A DNA stretch of 64,000 bases from Micromonospora coriariae. GTDB taxonomy: Bacteria > Actinomycetota > Actinomycetes > Mycobacteriales > Micromonosporaceae. The notes below the pieces were generated by a model that was not told the origin of the DNA, did no database searches, and saw only the letters and a program-made list of their open reading frames with translations. Position numbers and translations under genes: made by a program. The stretch covers positions 1,116,001 to 1,180,000 of the forward strand of contig NZ_LT607412.1 in NCBI RefSeq assembly GCF_900091455.1. Direction: 5' to 3'. Below, piece after piece: positions 1 through 10,800 of the stretch. Position 1 is the stretch's first letter. Every line of letters starts with the position of its first letter.

Positions 1-43
1 CGACGAAGTCGTTGCCGGTGCCATGGCCCTTGGTGAACTCCAC
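1..43 (-). CDS. dapF: Diaminopimelate epimerase, N-terminal fragment
   Basis: Only the first 14 codons lie in the window; the gene runs off the left edge. From a GTG at 43 the peptide reads VEFTKGHGTGNDFV, which matches the conserved amino terminus of DapF (K-x-H-G-x-G-N-D-F). DapF interconverts LL- and meso-diaminopimelate in lysine and peptidoglycan synthesis in the cytoplasm. The start lies 7 bases after the miaA stop on the same strand, so the two are probably cotranscribed; miaA-dapF adjacency is common in actinobacteria. The catalytic cysteines are outside the window. Confidence 0.85.
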   Translation of the reverse strand, partial: MEFTKGHGTGNDFV

Positions 44-50
44 GCCTCAA

Positions 51-962
51 TCATCGCGCAGGAGCGGGCACCAGGCGCAGGGCGGTCTCGATCACGTCCG
101 GGGCGGCCGAATCCAGCCAGTGGATCCGCGGGTCGCGCCGGAACCAGGACCGCTGCCGGCGGACGAACCGCCGGGTGGCCCGGACCGTCTCGTCGTGCGC
201 CTGTGTCTCGGTCAGCTCACCGGCGAAGAATCGCAGCACCTGCTGGTAGCCGAGCGCCCGGCTGGCCGTCCGCCCCTCGGGCAGCCCCCGCCCGACCAGC
301 TCGCGGGTCTCGGCCAGCAGGCCGTCGGCCCACATCCGATCGACCCGCAGCGCGATCCGCTCGTCCAGCAGCCCGGTGTCCAGGTCGACTCCGAGCTGCA
401 CCGACGGGTAGTACGGCACCGGCTCGGGCAACGACGCCGTGAACGGGGCGCCGGTGAGTTCGATCACCTCCAGGGCCCGGACGATCCGCCGGCCGTTGCC
501 GGGCAGGATGCCCTCGGCGGCGGCCGGGTCGGCCGCGCGCAGCCGCGCGTACAGCGGGGCCGGGCCGACCTCGGCCAGCTCCCGTTCCAGCCGCTCGCGC
601 AGCGCCGGGTCGGTGCCGGGGAAGTTGAAGCGCTCCAGCACCGCCCGCACGTACAGCCCTGAGCCGCCGACCAGCAGCGGCACCCGGCCCCGGGACAGGA
701 TGTCGTCCACCGCCGCGCGGGCCAGACGCTGGTACTCCGCGACGCTGGCCGGCTCGGTGACGTCCCAGATGTCCAGCAGGTGGTGCGGCACGCCGTCCCG
801 CTCGGCCGGGGTCAGCTTGGCGGTGCCGATGTCCATGCCGCGGTAGAGCTGCATCGAGTCGGCGTTGACCACCTCCCCGTCCAGGGCGTGCGCCAACGCG
901 ATGCTCAACGCCGACTTGCCCGCCGCGGTCGGGCCGACCACCGCGACGACCGTGCCGGTCAC
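51..962 (-). CDS. miaA: tRNA dimethylallyltransferase MiaA
   Basis: MiaA transfers a dimethylallyl group to N6 of A37 in tRNAs that read UNN codons; MiaB, encoded at 5.2-6.7 kb, later methylthiolates the product. The protein of about 303 residues opens TGTVVAVVGPTAAGKSALS with the P-loop GPTAAGKS. It then has NADSMQLYRGMDIGTAKLT (DSxQxY substrate motif), the GGSGLYVRA motif, and the late ALGYQQV and RRQRSWFRRD segments. I chose the GTG at 962 because the family begins just before the P-loop. It overlaps the stop of the upstream gene by 4 bases (GTGA), indicating translational coupling. A longer frame to 1034 would add 24 Arg/Ala-rich residues and is unlikely. Confidence 0.93.
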   Translation of the reverse strand: MTGTVVAVVGPTAAGKSALSIALAHALDGEVVNADSMQLYRGMDIGTAKLTPAERDGVPHHLLDIWDVTEPASVAEYQRLARAAVDDILSRGRVPLLVGGSGLYVRAVLERFNFPGTDPALRERLERELAEVGPAPLYARLRAADPAAAEGILPGNGRRIVRALEVIELTGAPFTASLPEPVPYYPSVQLGVDLDTGLLDERIALRVDRMWADGLLAETRELVGRGLPEGRTASRALGYQQVLRFFAGELTETQAHDETVRATRRFVRRQRSWFRRDPRIHWLDSAAPDVIETALRLVPAPAR

Positions 963-1675
963 ACCAGCTCCCAGGACGCCACGAAGTAGGCGACGCCGTA
1001 CGGGGCCGAGTCGTGCAGCAGCTCGCCGCGCCACCTCCCGCCGCCCGACCGGGCCGCGCCGGCGAGCACCTGCCAGGACGCCCGGCCGGCGGCCTTCAGC
1101 TCGGCGGACACCACCGGGTCGAGGTCGAGCAGGACGTCCACGTCCGTCTCGGCCAGGGCCGTGGCGACCTGCTGGTCGTACGCCTCGGCGCGCGGGTCGT
1201 CGTACCCCGGGGATTTCTGCCCCCGGCAGGCGGACCCGTCACCGAGCACCAGCAACGCCACCCGGGCACCCGACCCGGCGACCGACTCGGCCAGGGCCGC
1301 CAACTCGGCCGCGCCGGCGTCGCCGGCCACCTGCACGGCGGCCACCGGCGCGCGCACGTCCTGGCGGGCAAGTAGCCACGCGCCGACGGTCAAGCTCAAG
1401 GGCAGCACGGCACCCCGGTCGGGCTGACCGGGAATCAGGGGTACGTCCAGGTCCACGCCCCAGGGCTGGAGCGAGCCGGTGGCCGGAGCGAAGATCGGGC
1501 CGGTCGCCTGACCCGCGCCGAGCAGGACAACGACGTCCGGGGAGGCGGTGAACAACCGGCCCACGGCGGTGTCGCAGGCCGCCCGCAGATCGTCCAACTC
1601 GGGCGCGGCGGCGCCCGCCACCTCGGGCACGAGCAGGGGCGGATGCGGGCAGACGGCGGCGGCGACCAGTGGCAC
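959..1675 (-). CDS. Class III extradiol dioxygenase-like protein (LigB/MEMO type)
   Basis: 238 residues beginning VPLVAAAVCPHPPLLVPEVAG; the early CPHPPLL histidine is typical of LigB/MEMO-type proteins. Central motifs include VVVLLGAG, VALLVLGDGSA and YDQQVATAL, and the end reads APYGVAYFVASWELV. The family folds like a class III extradiol dioxygenase, but the substrate of the actinobacterial branch next to miaA is not known to me. It lies directly upstream of miaA with a 4-base overlap, so it is in the miaA-dapF operon. GTG 1675 was chosen because homology starts there; the frame stays open to 3667 only because high GC removes stops. Confidence 0.75.
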   Translation of the reverse strand: MPLVAAAVCPHPPLLVPEVAGAAAPELDDLRAACDTAVGRLFTASPDVVVLLGAGQATGPIFAPATGSLQPWGVDLDVPLIPGQPDRGAVLPLSLTVGAWLLARQDVRAPVAAVQVAGDAGAAELAALAESVAGSGARVALLVLGDGSACRGQKSPGYDDPRAEAYDQQVATALAETDVDVLLDLDPVVSAELKAAGRASWQVLAGAARSGGGRWRGELLHDSAPYGVAYFVASWELV

Positions 1676-1876
1676 CCGTTTACCGTAGCGGGAACCCCCG
1701 GTGCGTCTCCGCGCTGATCCGGTCAATCGGGCCCTAGGACACCGTATGGTCACGGTCGGCGATAGGCGCTCGACGCGGACCGGGTCGGACCTGTGACAAT
1801 GCCGGAAGCAACTTGGCTGCGCCGTGGCGGCGACGGGGGACGGTTCCCTCGACGCCGGGAGAACGAGGATGGGCAC

Positions 1877-3085
1877 ATGAGCGACTGGACTGCCTTCGGA
1901 CGGGTGGACGCGGACGGCACCGTGTACGTCAAGACCACCGAGGGCGAGCGGGTGGTCGGATCCTGGCAGGCGGGAGCACCGGAGGAGGGCCTCGCGCACT
2001 TCGCACGCCGCTTCGCCGATCTGGTGACCGAGGTGGACCTGACCGAAGCGCGGCTCAACTCGGGTGCGGCGGATGCCATGCACTCGCTGAGCACGATCCG
2101 GCGGATCCGCGCCTCCCTGCCCGAGGCCCACGTGGTCGGCGACATCGACGCGCTGGCCGCGCGGCTGGACAAACTCGCGACCCTCGCCGAGGAGAAGGCC
2201 GGCGAGGCGCGTGCCGCCCGGGACGCCGCTCGCGGCGAGGCCCTGGCCCGCAAGACCGCGCTGGTCGAGGAGGCCGAGAAGCTCGCGGCCGAGTCCACCG
2301 GCTGGAAGACCGCCGGCGACCGGCTCAAGGAGATCCTCGACGAGTGGAAGACCATCCGGGGGGTCGACAAGAAGACCGACGGCGAGCTGTGGAAGCGGTT
2401 CGCCGCCGCCCGGGACGGTTTCACCCGTCGCCGGGGCGCCCACTTCGCCTCCCTGGACGCGCAGCGCAAGCAGGCGCAGACCGCCAAGGAGGAGTTGGTC
2501 GCCGAGGCGGAGAAGCTCAAGGACTCCACCGACTGGGCGGCAACCGCCAACCAGCTCAAGGAGCTGATGACCCAGTGGAAGGCCGCGCCGCGCGCCTCCA
2601 AGGAGGCCGAGCAGAAGCTCTGGGAACGGTTCCGGGCCGCGCAGGACGCCTTCTTCAGCCGGCGTAGCGAGGTCTTCTCCGCGCGGGACAACGAGCAGCG
2701 CGCCAACCTGGAGCGCAAGCAGGCCCTGTTGGCCGAGGCCGAGGCACTGGACATCGACGCCGACCCGAAGGGTGCCCAGGCCAAGCTGCGGGAGATCCAG
2801 GCCCAGTGGCACGAGGCCGGCCGGGTGCCCCGGGAGGCCGCCGCCGGGCTGGAGCGCCGGCTGCGTGTCATCGACGACAAGGTCCGCGAGGTGATGGATT
2901 CGGCCTGGCGCCGGACCACCAAGGAGGACAACCCGCTGCTCGCCCAGATGCGGTCGCAGGTGGCGGAGGCCGAGGACCGGCTGGCCCGGGCCCAGAGCGC
3001 CGGGGACGCTCGTCGCATCAAGGAGGCCGAGCAGGCCCTCGCCGCCAAGCGGCAGTTCCTCCAGCTCGCCGAGCAGGCTGGCTGA
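1877..3085 (+). CDS. DUF349 domain-containing protein
   Basis: 402 residues, acidic and coiled-coil rich. After an N-terminal domain (SDWTAFGRVDADGTVYVKT, near residues 2-75) come repeated helical units of the DUF349 type, each with an LKEILDEWKTI- or LKELMTQWKAA-like stretch followed by LWxRFxAAxDxFxxRR. Two units are near-copies of one another, and a third, more divergent unit contains LREIQAQWHEAGRVPREAAAGLERRLR. The function is unknown; DUF349 proteins are soluble, and some have been linked to stress responses. ATG 1877 follows a GAGGA ribosome site; the upstream in-frame ATG at 1793 lacks one. A strong hairpin follows the stop. Confidence 0.85.
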   Translation: MSDWTAFGRVDADGTVYVKTTEGERVVGSWQAGAPEEGLAHFARRFADLVTEVDLTEARLNSGAADAMHSLSTIRRIRASLPEAHVVGDIDALAARLDKLATLAEEKAGEARAARDAARGEALARKTALVEEAEKLAAESTGWKTAGDRLKEILDEWKTIRGVDKKTDGELWKRFAAARDGFTRRRGAHFASLDAQRKQAQTAKEELVAEAEKLKDSTDWAATANQLKELMTQWKAAPRASKEAEQKLWERFRAAQDAFFSRRSEVFSARDNEQRANLERKQALLAEAEALDIDADPKGAQAKLREIQAQWHEAGRVPREAAAGLERRLRVIDDKVREVMDSAWRRTTKEDNPLLAQMRSQVAEAEDRLARAQSAGDARRIKEAEQALAAKRQFLQLAEQAG

Positions 3086-3102
3086 GCTGAGCTGAGCCTT
3101 CC

Positions 3103-3134
3103 GGAGCCCCGGTCCCGTGCGGGACCGGGGCTCC
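3103..3134 (+). terminator. Hairpin terminator after the DUF349 gene
   Basis: A perfect 14-bp inverted repeat (GGAGCCCCGGTCCC and its complement) with a 4-base GTGC loop begins 17 bases after the stop codon. There is no T-tract, which is usual for actinobacterial intrinsic terminators. Confidence 0.75.
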
Positions 3135-3157
3135 CGCGTATCCCCACCCGGGGATTG

Positions 3158-4991
<1,834 letters not shown>

Positions 4992-5039
4992 CCCACCCCA
5001 CCCCGCGCCCTCCCGCGCCCTCCGCGCACCCGCCACCCG

Positions 5040-5103
5040 CGTCGATCTAGGGGAAATCGTCGCTAGTGGATCTCCATCCACAACGATTTTCCCTAGATCG
5101 ACG
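5040..5103. repeat. 64-bp palindromic intergenic repeat, copy 1 (GTCGATCTAGGG type)
   Basis: Outer arms 5040-5060 and 5083-5103 are complementary over 21 bp with one mismatch (CGTCGATCTAGG... against ...CCTAGATCGACG). The centre has a small second stem, TGGAT/ATCCA. It lies between the convergent cellulase and miaB genes. A second element of identical length and the same core (AGTGGATCTCC, CAACGAT, TTCCCTAGATCGACG) is at 17471-17534, so this is a dispersed family rather than a chance hairpin. It may act as a bidirectional terminator or a REP-like mobile unit. Confidence 0.8.
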
Positions 5104-5160
5104 GGGGCGGGGGCGGGGGGGCGGGGGCGGGGGGGCGGGGGCGGGGGCGGGGGGGCGGGG
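5104..5160 (+). repeat. G-rich tract with quadruplex potential
   Basis: Almost uninterrupted runs of 5-7 G separated by single C, directly abutting the palindromic repeat and ending 2 bases before the miaB stop codon. On the left side the repeat is bordered by a C-rich stretch (4990-5040). Runs of this kind can form G-quadruplexes, or on the other strand i-motifs, and are prone to slippage. Confidence 0.7.
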
Positions 5161-5162
5161 AC

Positions 5163-6656
5163 TTAGTGGGTGGTGCAGCCGGTGGTGGGGGCGGGGGATG
5201 GGGATGGGGCGCCGATCGTGGGCAGGCCGAGCAACACCCCGGGGGTACGCGGGGAGCGGCCCGCCTCGGCGGCGTCGCCGGCCCGGGTCCGCCGGTGTGC
5301 CAGCGGCGCGCCGTCGGCGTTGAGGTGATGCGGGGCGGCGTACGTCACCGCGGTGTGCACGACGTCTCCGGGCCGGATCTGATCGGCCAGCGACCCGCCA
5401 TCGGACGCGGTGGTCGCGAAGTGCACCAGCCGGCCGTCGCGGGCCCGGCCGGACATCCGACCGGTCCGCTCGTCCTTGCGACCCTCGCCGACCGCGACAA
5501 GCACCTCGACGGTCTCCCCCACCAGGCGCTTGTTCTCCGCCCAGGTGATCTCCTCCACGGTGGCGACCAGCCGCTCGTAGCGTTCCTGCACGACCTGCTT
5601 GGGCAGCTGATCGGCCATGGTCGCCGCCGGGGTGCCGGGGCGCTTGGAGTACTGGAAGGTGAAGGCCGAGGAGAACCGGGCCTCGCGGACCACGTCCAGC
5701 GTGCGCTGGAAGTCGGCCTCGGTTTCGCCGGGGAAGCCCACGATGATGTCGGTGGTGATCGCCGCGTCCGGCATCGCCGCCCGGACCTTCTCGATGATCC
5801 CCAGGTAGCGGTCGGACCGGTAGGACCGGCGCATCGCCCGGAGCACGTCGTCGGAGCCGGACTGCAACGGCATGTGCAGCGAGTGGCAGACGTTCGGCGT
5901 CTCGGCCATCGCGGCGATCACGTCGTCGGTGAAGTCCTTCGGGTGCGGGCTGGTGAACCGGACCCGCTCCAGCCCGTCGATGTCGCCGCAGGCGCGCAGC
6001 AGCTTGCCGAACGCGTACCGATCGCCGAACTCGACGCCGTACGAGTTGACGTTCTGCCCGAGCAGGGTCACCTCCAGCACGCCCTCGTCGACCAGGGCGC
6101 GCACCTCGGAGAGGATGTCGCCGGGGCGGCGGTCCTTCTCCTTGCCGCGCAGGGCGGGCACGATGCAGAACGTGCAGGTGTTGTTGCAGCCCACCGAGAT
6201 CGAGACCCAGCCGGCGTACGTGGATTCGCGCCGGGTGGGCAGCGTGGACGGGAAGACGTCCAGCGACTCCAGGATCTCCACCTCGGCGGCGGCGTTGTGC
6301 CGGGCCCGCTCCAGCAGCACCGGCAGCGCACCGATGTTGTGCGTGCCGAAGACCACGTCCACCCAGGGCGCCTTGCGGACGATCTCGCCGCGGTCCTTCT
6401 GGGCCAGGCAGCCGCCGACCGCGATCTGCATCCCGGGGTGCTTGTCCTTCACCGGGCGCAGACGACCGAGGTTGCCGTAGAGCCGGTTGTCGGCGTTCTC
6501 CCGCACCGCGCAGGTGTTGAAGACGACGATGTCGGGGGTGTCGTCGGCCGGCGCCGCGCGTACGTAGCCGGCCTGTTCGAGCAGGCCGGAGATGCGCTCG
6601 GAATCGTGCACGTTCATCTGGCAGCCGTACGTCACGACGTTGTAGGTCCTAGCCAC
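5163..6656 (-). CDS. miaB: tRNA-2-methylthio-N6-dimethylallyladenosine synthase MiaB
   Basis: Radical SAM methylthiotransferase that adds a methylthio group at C2 of i6A37 in tRNA, downstream of MiaA. About 497 residues. An N-terminal UPF0004 domain has cysteines C12 (YGCQMN), C49 (NTCAVRENA) and C83 (GGCLAQ) for the auxiliary cluster. The radical SAM motif CNNTCTFC has C157, C161 and C164. A C-terminal TRAM domain (near 380-440) follows, then an unusual Ala/Pro/Ser-rich tail ending [16 protein letters not shown] 6656 was chosen because conserved sequence begins at once ([15 protein letters not shown]). The stop abuts the G-rich tract. Confidence 0.93.
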   Translation of the reverse strand: MARTYNVVTYGCQMNVHDSERISGLLEQAGYVRAAPADDTPDIVVFNTCAVRENADNRLYGNLGRLRPVKDKHPGMQIAVGGCLAQKDRGEIVRKAPWVDVVFGTHNIGALPVLLERARHNAAAEVEILESLDVFPSTLPTRRESTYAGWVSISVGCNNTCTFCIVPALRGKEKDRRPGDILSEVRALVDEGVLEVTLLGQNVNSYGVEFGDRYAFGKLLRACGDIDGLERVRFTSPHPKDFTDDVIAAMAETPNVCHSLHMPLQSGSDDVLRAMRRSYRSDRYLGIIEKVRAAMPDAAITTDIIVGFPGETEADFQRTLDVVREARFSSAFTFQYSKRPGTPAATMADQLPKQVVQERYERLVATVEEITWAENKRLVGETVEVLVAVGEGRKDERTGRMSGRARDGRLVHFATTASDGGSLADQIRPGDVVHTAVTYAAPHHLNADGAPLAHRRTRAGDAAEAGRSPRTPGVLLGLPTIGAPSPSPAPTTGCTTH

Positions 6657-6875
6657 CCTCTTGGTGCCCCTTCCCCTCGGGCTACCAGGGTAGCGGCCCG
6701 GTCGGCGGGCCCAGCGGACCGGCATTGACCCGGTGGCCCATGGCGGGGGTCCACGACGGGCAGTACGCTGCACAACAAGAATGTGTTCTGGGCGATTTCG
6801 GGGGCTTTGCACTCGGTGCCGCCGATGCGCGGCTCCGTACTCGGGGGAGCACATGACGACCCGCGGGAGGCAACC

Positions 6876-7784
6876 GTGACGCGACAACATGCGGCACAGC
6901 GCTCCGTCGCCACTCCGGACGGCCGGCACCTCGCGGTGGAGACCTCCGGTTCGCCGGACGGGCCCGCGGTCTTCCTGCTGCACGGTACACCGGGCAGCCG
7001 CAGCGGCCCCCGCCCTCGCGGCATCGTCCTCTACCGCCTCGGCGTGCAACTCGTCTGCTACGACCGGCCCGGTTACGGCGACTCCTGCCGGCACGAGGGG
7101 CGCCGGGTGGCCGACGCGGCGGCCGACGTGGCGGCGATCGCCGATGACCTCGGCATCGAGCGGTTCGCGGTGGTGGGCCGCTCCGGTGGCGGGCCGCACG
7201 CCCTGGCCTGCGCCGCGCTGCTGCCGGACCGGGTCACCCGGGCCGCCGTGCTGGTGGGGCTCGCCCCGGCCGGCGCGCCCGACCTGGACTGGTACGCCGG
7301 CATGTCCGAGACCAACGTCGAGGACTACGGGCAGGCCGATGAGGACCTGGCCGAACTCACGCTCAGTTTGCAGGTACGCGCGGAGCAGGCCCGGCGGGAC
7401 CCGATGACGCTGCTGGAATTCCTCCGCCCCCAACTGCCCGAGGCGGACATCCGGGTGGTCGACGACGTCGCGATCCGCCGACTGCTGACCGACATGTACG
7501 CCGAAGCGCTACGGCACGGCCCCGAGGGTTGGATCGACGACGTGCTGGCGATGCGGCGTGGCTGGGGGTTCGACCTGGGCGCCATCCGCGCGCCGGTCCG
7601 GTTGTGGCACGGCGAGCAGGACCGGTTCTCCCCGGTGGAGCACTCCCGGTGGCTCGCCGCGCGGATCCCGCACGCGGAGGTCCAGGTGCAGGCCGGCGCC
7701 GCGCACTTCGGCGCGGTGGAGATCCTGCCGCAGACCCTGGCCTGGCTGGCCACGCCGGAACTCGCGGCAAGCCCGCAGCTGTAA
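6876..7784 (+). CDS. Alpha/beta hydrolase
   Basis: 302 residues with the alpha/beta hydrolase signature: oxyanion-hole motif LLHGTPGSR, nucleophile elbow [11 protein letters not shown] (serine in GxSxG), an acidic residue in [11 protein letters not shown] and the catalytic histidine in GAAHFGAVE. There is no signal peptide, so it is cytoplasmic. The substrate is unknown; epoxide hydrolase, haloalkane dehalogenase-like and esterase roles are all possible. GTG 6876 has a good GGGAGG site 5 bases upstream; longer in-frame starts do not. It is divergent from miaB and convergent with the RiPP operon. Confidence 0.85.
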   Translation: MTRQHAAQRSVATPDGRHLAVETSGSPDGPAVFLLHGTPGSRSGPRPRGIVLYRLGVQLVCYDRPGYGDSCRHEGRRVADAAADVAAIADDLGIERFAVVGRSGGGPHALACAALLPDRVTRAAVLVGLAPAGAPDLDWYAGMSETNVEDYGQADEDLAELTLSLQVRAEQARRDPMTLLEFLRPQLPEADIRVVDDVAIRRLLTDMYAEALRHGPEGWIDDVLAMRRGWGFDLGAIRAPVRLWHGEQDRFSPVEHSRWLAARIPHAEVQVQAGAAHFGAVEILPQTLAWLATPELAASPQL

Positions 7785-7808
7785 GCCGGAGCCGGAACAC
7801 GGCCACGA

Positions 7809-7834
7809 CGGCGGCCCGGACGCCCGGACCGCCG
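7809..7834. terminator. Bidirectional hairpin between hydrolase and fxsT
   Basis: Arms 7809-7819 and 7824-7834 pair over 11 positions with one mismatch (CGGCGGCCCGG against CCGGACCGCCG) around a 4-base loop. The hairpin sits in the 71-base gap between two convergent genes and probably terminates both. Confidence 0.55.
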
Positions 7835-7855
7835 CCGAGCCACCTCCCGGCCCGG

Positions 7856-10800
7856 TCAGAACGGGTGCGGGTCGATCACCCGGACGACGAACCGCCGCTC
7901 ACGCAGGGTCTGCACGGTCGGATGCTCCTGGCCGAGCACCTCGGCCAGCCGGTCGGCGACCGCCGTGACGGCCTCGGCGGGAGCGCCGTCGCCGGCGTGC
8001 CTCGACACCAGGGCGAGATCGCCGAGGCAGCGCAGCGTGTCGGGGTGGTCCGCGCCGATCACCCCGGACAGCCGGTCGGCGGTCTCCCGCAGCCGGTCCC
8101 GCGCCGGCATCCACTCGCCCTCCTCGGCGAGGCACACCGCCTGGTTCACCTCGGCCGCCAGGGTGTGCGGGTGTTCGGGGCCGAGCACCTTGCGCAGCTC
8201 GCCGACCGCACGCGTGGCCGACGCGAGGGCCGCCGACCGACGGCCGACCGCACGTTCGGCGGCGGAGATGTTGCTCAACGTCGCCAGGGTGTGCGGATGG
8301 GTGGGGCCCAGGCGCAGCTCCTCCTCGTACGCCCGACTGACCGCGATCATCTCGGCGAGCGCCCGGGCCGCGTCGTCGACGGACAGCAGGTTCGCCGCCC
8401 GGCTCGACCGGCACGCCACCGTGTCCGGGTTGTCCGGCCCGAAGCGTTCTTCGAGCTTTCGGTAGGCCGTCTCGAACATCGGCGCGGCCTCGCCGGCCCG
8501 CCCGGCACTGCGCAGGGACACCGCCAGGTTGACCTGTGCGCCGAGGGAGAGGCCGTCGTCGGGCCCGAGCACCTCGCAGTACGCGTCGTAGACGGTGCGC
8601 AACAGGGTCGCCGACCGCTCGTACTCGCCGGCCTCGCGCAGGTCGCTGCCGAGGCGGACAGCTGAGATCAACGTGTACGGATTTGTGGGGCCGAGCACCA
8701 GCCGCCGCCGCTGGTGCACCTCGTCGTCCCAGCGGCGGGCCGACCGGTAGTCGCCGACCAGCCGGTACGAGACGGCGAGGTTGTTGGCCGCGCTCAGCGT
8801 CCGGGGGTGGTCCTCGCCGAACACCTGGAGCCAGGAGGCGTAGGTGGACCGGTCCCGTTCCAGCGCCTCGGCGTACCGGCCGAGCGCCCGCAGGTCACCC
8901 GCGAGGCTGCCGGCGGTCATCAGGCTGTGCGGGTGCAGATTGCCCAACAGCCGGCGTTGCTCGGCCAGCACCGCCTCGTCCAGGTCCCGGGACTCTTCGA
9001 ACCGACCCAGGCTGCGCAGGATGTTCGCCCGGTTGAAACGCAGGTGCAGCAACTGTCGACCCAGCGCCGTGGCCGCACCCTCGTCGTCCAGATCCCTCAG
9101 CCGGGCGGACCAGGTGTCGTCCACCCGTTGGCTGAACCCGTCAGCCTGCTCCAGGCCGCCGCGCTGCCACAGGTAGCGGACCCGGTCGATGAGCAGCTGA
9201 CACACCGACTCGTCGGGGCAGGCCACCGCCTCGGAGACCTCCAGGTGTGGCCAGAGCATGCGCAGCCGCGGCCAGGTGGTCGGATCGTCCACGTCGCCGC
9301 GGGGTCGGGAGGCGGCCAGCACCAGGTGCACCTGGTGCCGAGCAGTGACGATCTCGTCGTCGGTCATCCGGTCCCGAACCACCGCCTGCAGAAGCCGGTG
9401 CACCTGGACCCGACCGCCCTGGACGTCCAGTTTGAGCAGCGCCAGCCGGTTGATCTGCTGGATCAGGGCGCCGCGCACGAGCCGTTCCGACACCGACGGG
9501 TCGAACGGCACGAGGGCCGACGCCATCTCGTCGCTGTAGATCAGGTCGAGGGCGATCTCCGGAGCCAGCACCGAGCAGAGCTGCAACAGCCGGTACGCGG
9601 CGGGTGCCTGATCGCGCAACCGGTTCAACGACAGGTCCCAGGTGGCCGCCACGGAGAGCGCGCTGGGGCCGTGCCGCTCGATCTGCCGCAGGTAGTCGGC
9701 GACCGATGTGCCGGTGTCGGCGAGCCAGGCGCCGGCGGCGGCCACGGCGATCGGCAGGTCGCCGAGCGCCTCGGCCACCCGGTCGGCTTCCTCGGCGCTG
9801 ATCGTGGGCACCCGCTGGGCGAGGTGGGCGACGCTCTCCGTCCGGTCGAAGACGTCGACCTGGATCGGGTTCGCCCGATCACCCCAGGCGCGGTTGCGCG
9901 AGGTCAGCAGGACATGGCCGGGCCCCTGTGGCAGGAACGGCTCGATCTGGTCGAGTTCCTCCGCGTTGTCGAGCACGACGAGCCACCGCTCGTACGGCTC
10001 GCCCCGACCCAGGACCTGCAGCACGGACCGGACGGTGTCGGGCAGGGTGGGCCCGGCGGCGATGCCGAGCCGACTGGCGAGGTCGGCCAGCGCGGTGTCG
10101 ACGAACTGCGGCGGGTCCGCGACGATCCACCAGACCACGTCGTACGCGGCCTTGAACCGGTGCACGTACTCCAGGGCGACCTGTGTCTTGCCGACGCCGC
10201 CCATGCCCTGCAGGGCGACCGGCAGCACCACCGCGCTTCCGCCGCTCTGCAACTGCCTGCGCAGTTGCGCCAGGTCGTCCTCGCGGCCGGTGAACCGGGC
10301 GTTCCGGTTGGGCGCGTTGAAGATCAGCGGCTCGGCGCCGGGATAGCGGGCGCCCCCGCCCGCCGGGCCGTCCGCTGCTGCCGGCACCGGACGGCCGACC
10401 AGCCGTAACACCCGCTCCACCGCTGTCGCGGCGCTCACGTTGACCAGGTTGGTCGAGCTCTGGGCCGGGAACTCCGCCAGCGGGCGCAGATCGGCGACGT
10501 ACACGGCGAGGGCCGTGGAGCCGGTGCTGGTGTCGCGGGCCGGCAGGCCACCGGACGGCGTCGCCACGTAGGCCGGCGAGACCACCGTCAGCGTGCGCGG
10601 GGCGGGCGTACCGGCGGACCCGACGGCGGACGCGGCGTCCACCACCCGCATACCGGCGGCGGTGAGCACGCGTTCCAGCCACTCGGCCCAGATGGCGTCC
10701 TCCGGGGCGCAGCGCAGCACGATCTGGTCGTCGATCGCCTCGGTGCGCCGTCGGAAGCGGGCCTTGCCCCGTTCCCGCACCGACTCGTCCATCACCGGCA

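Noticed and set aside
8714..10408. Plus-strand frame of 564 codons inside fxsT
   Set aside because: It is the antisense of the NB-ARC/TPR part with no own domains; fxsT has strong motifs and overlaps with fxsC.
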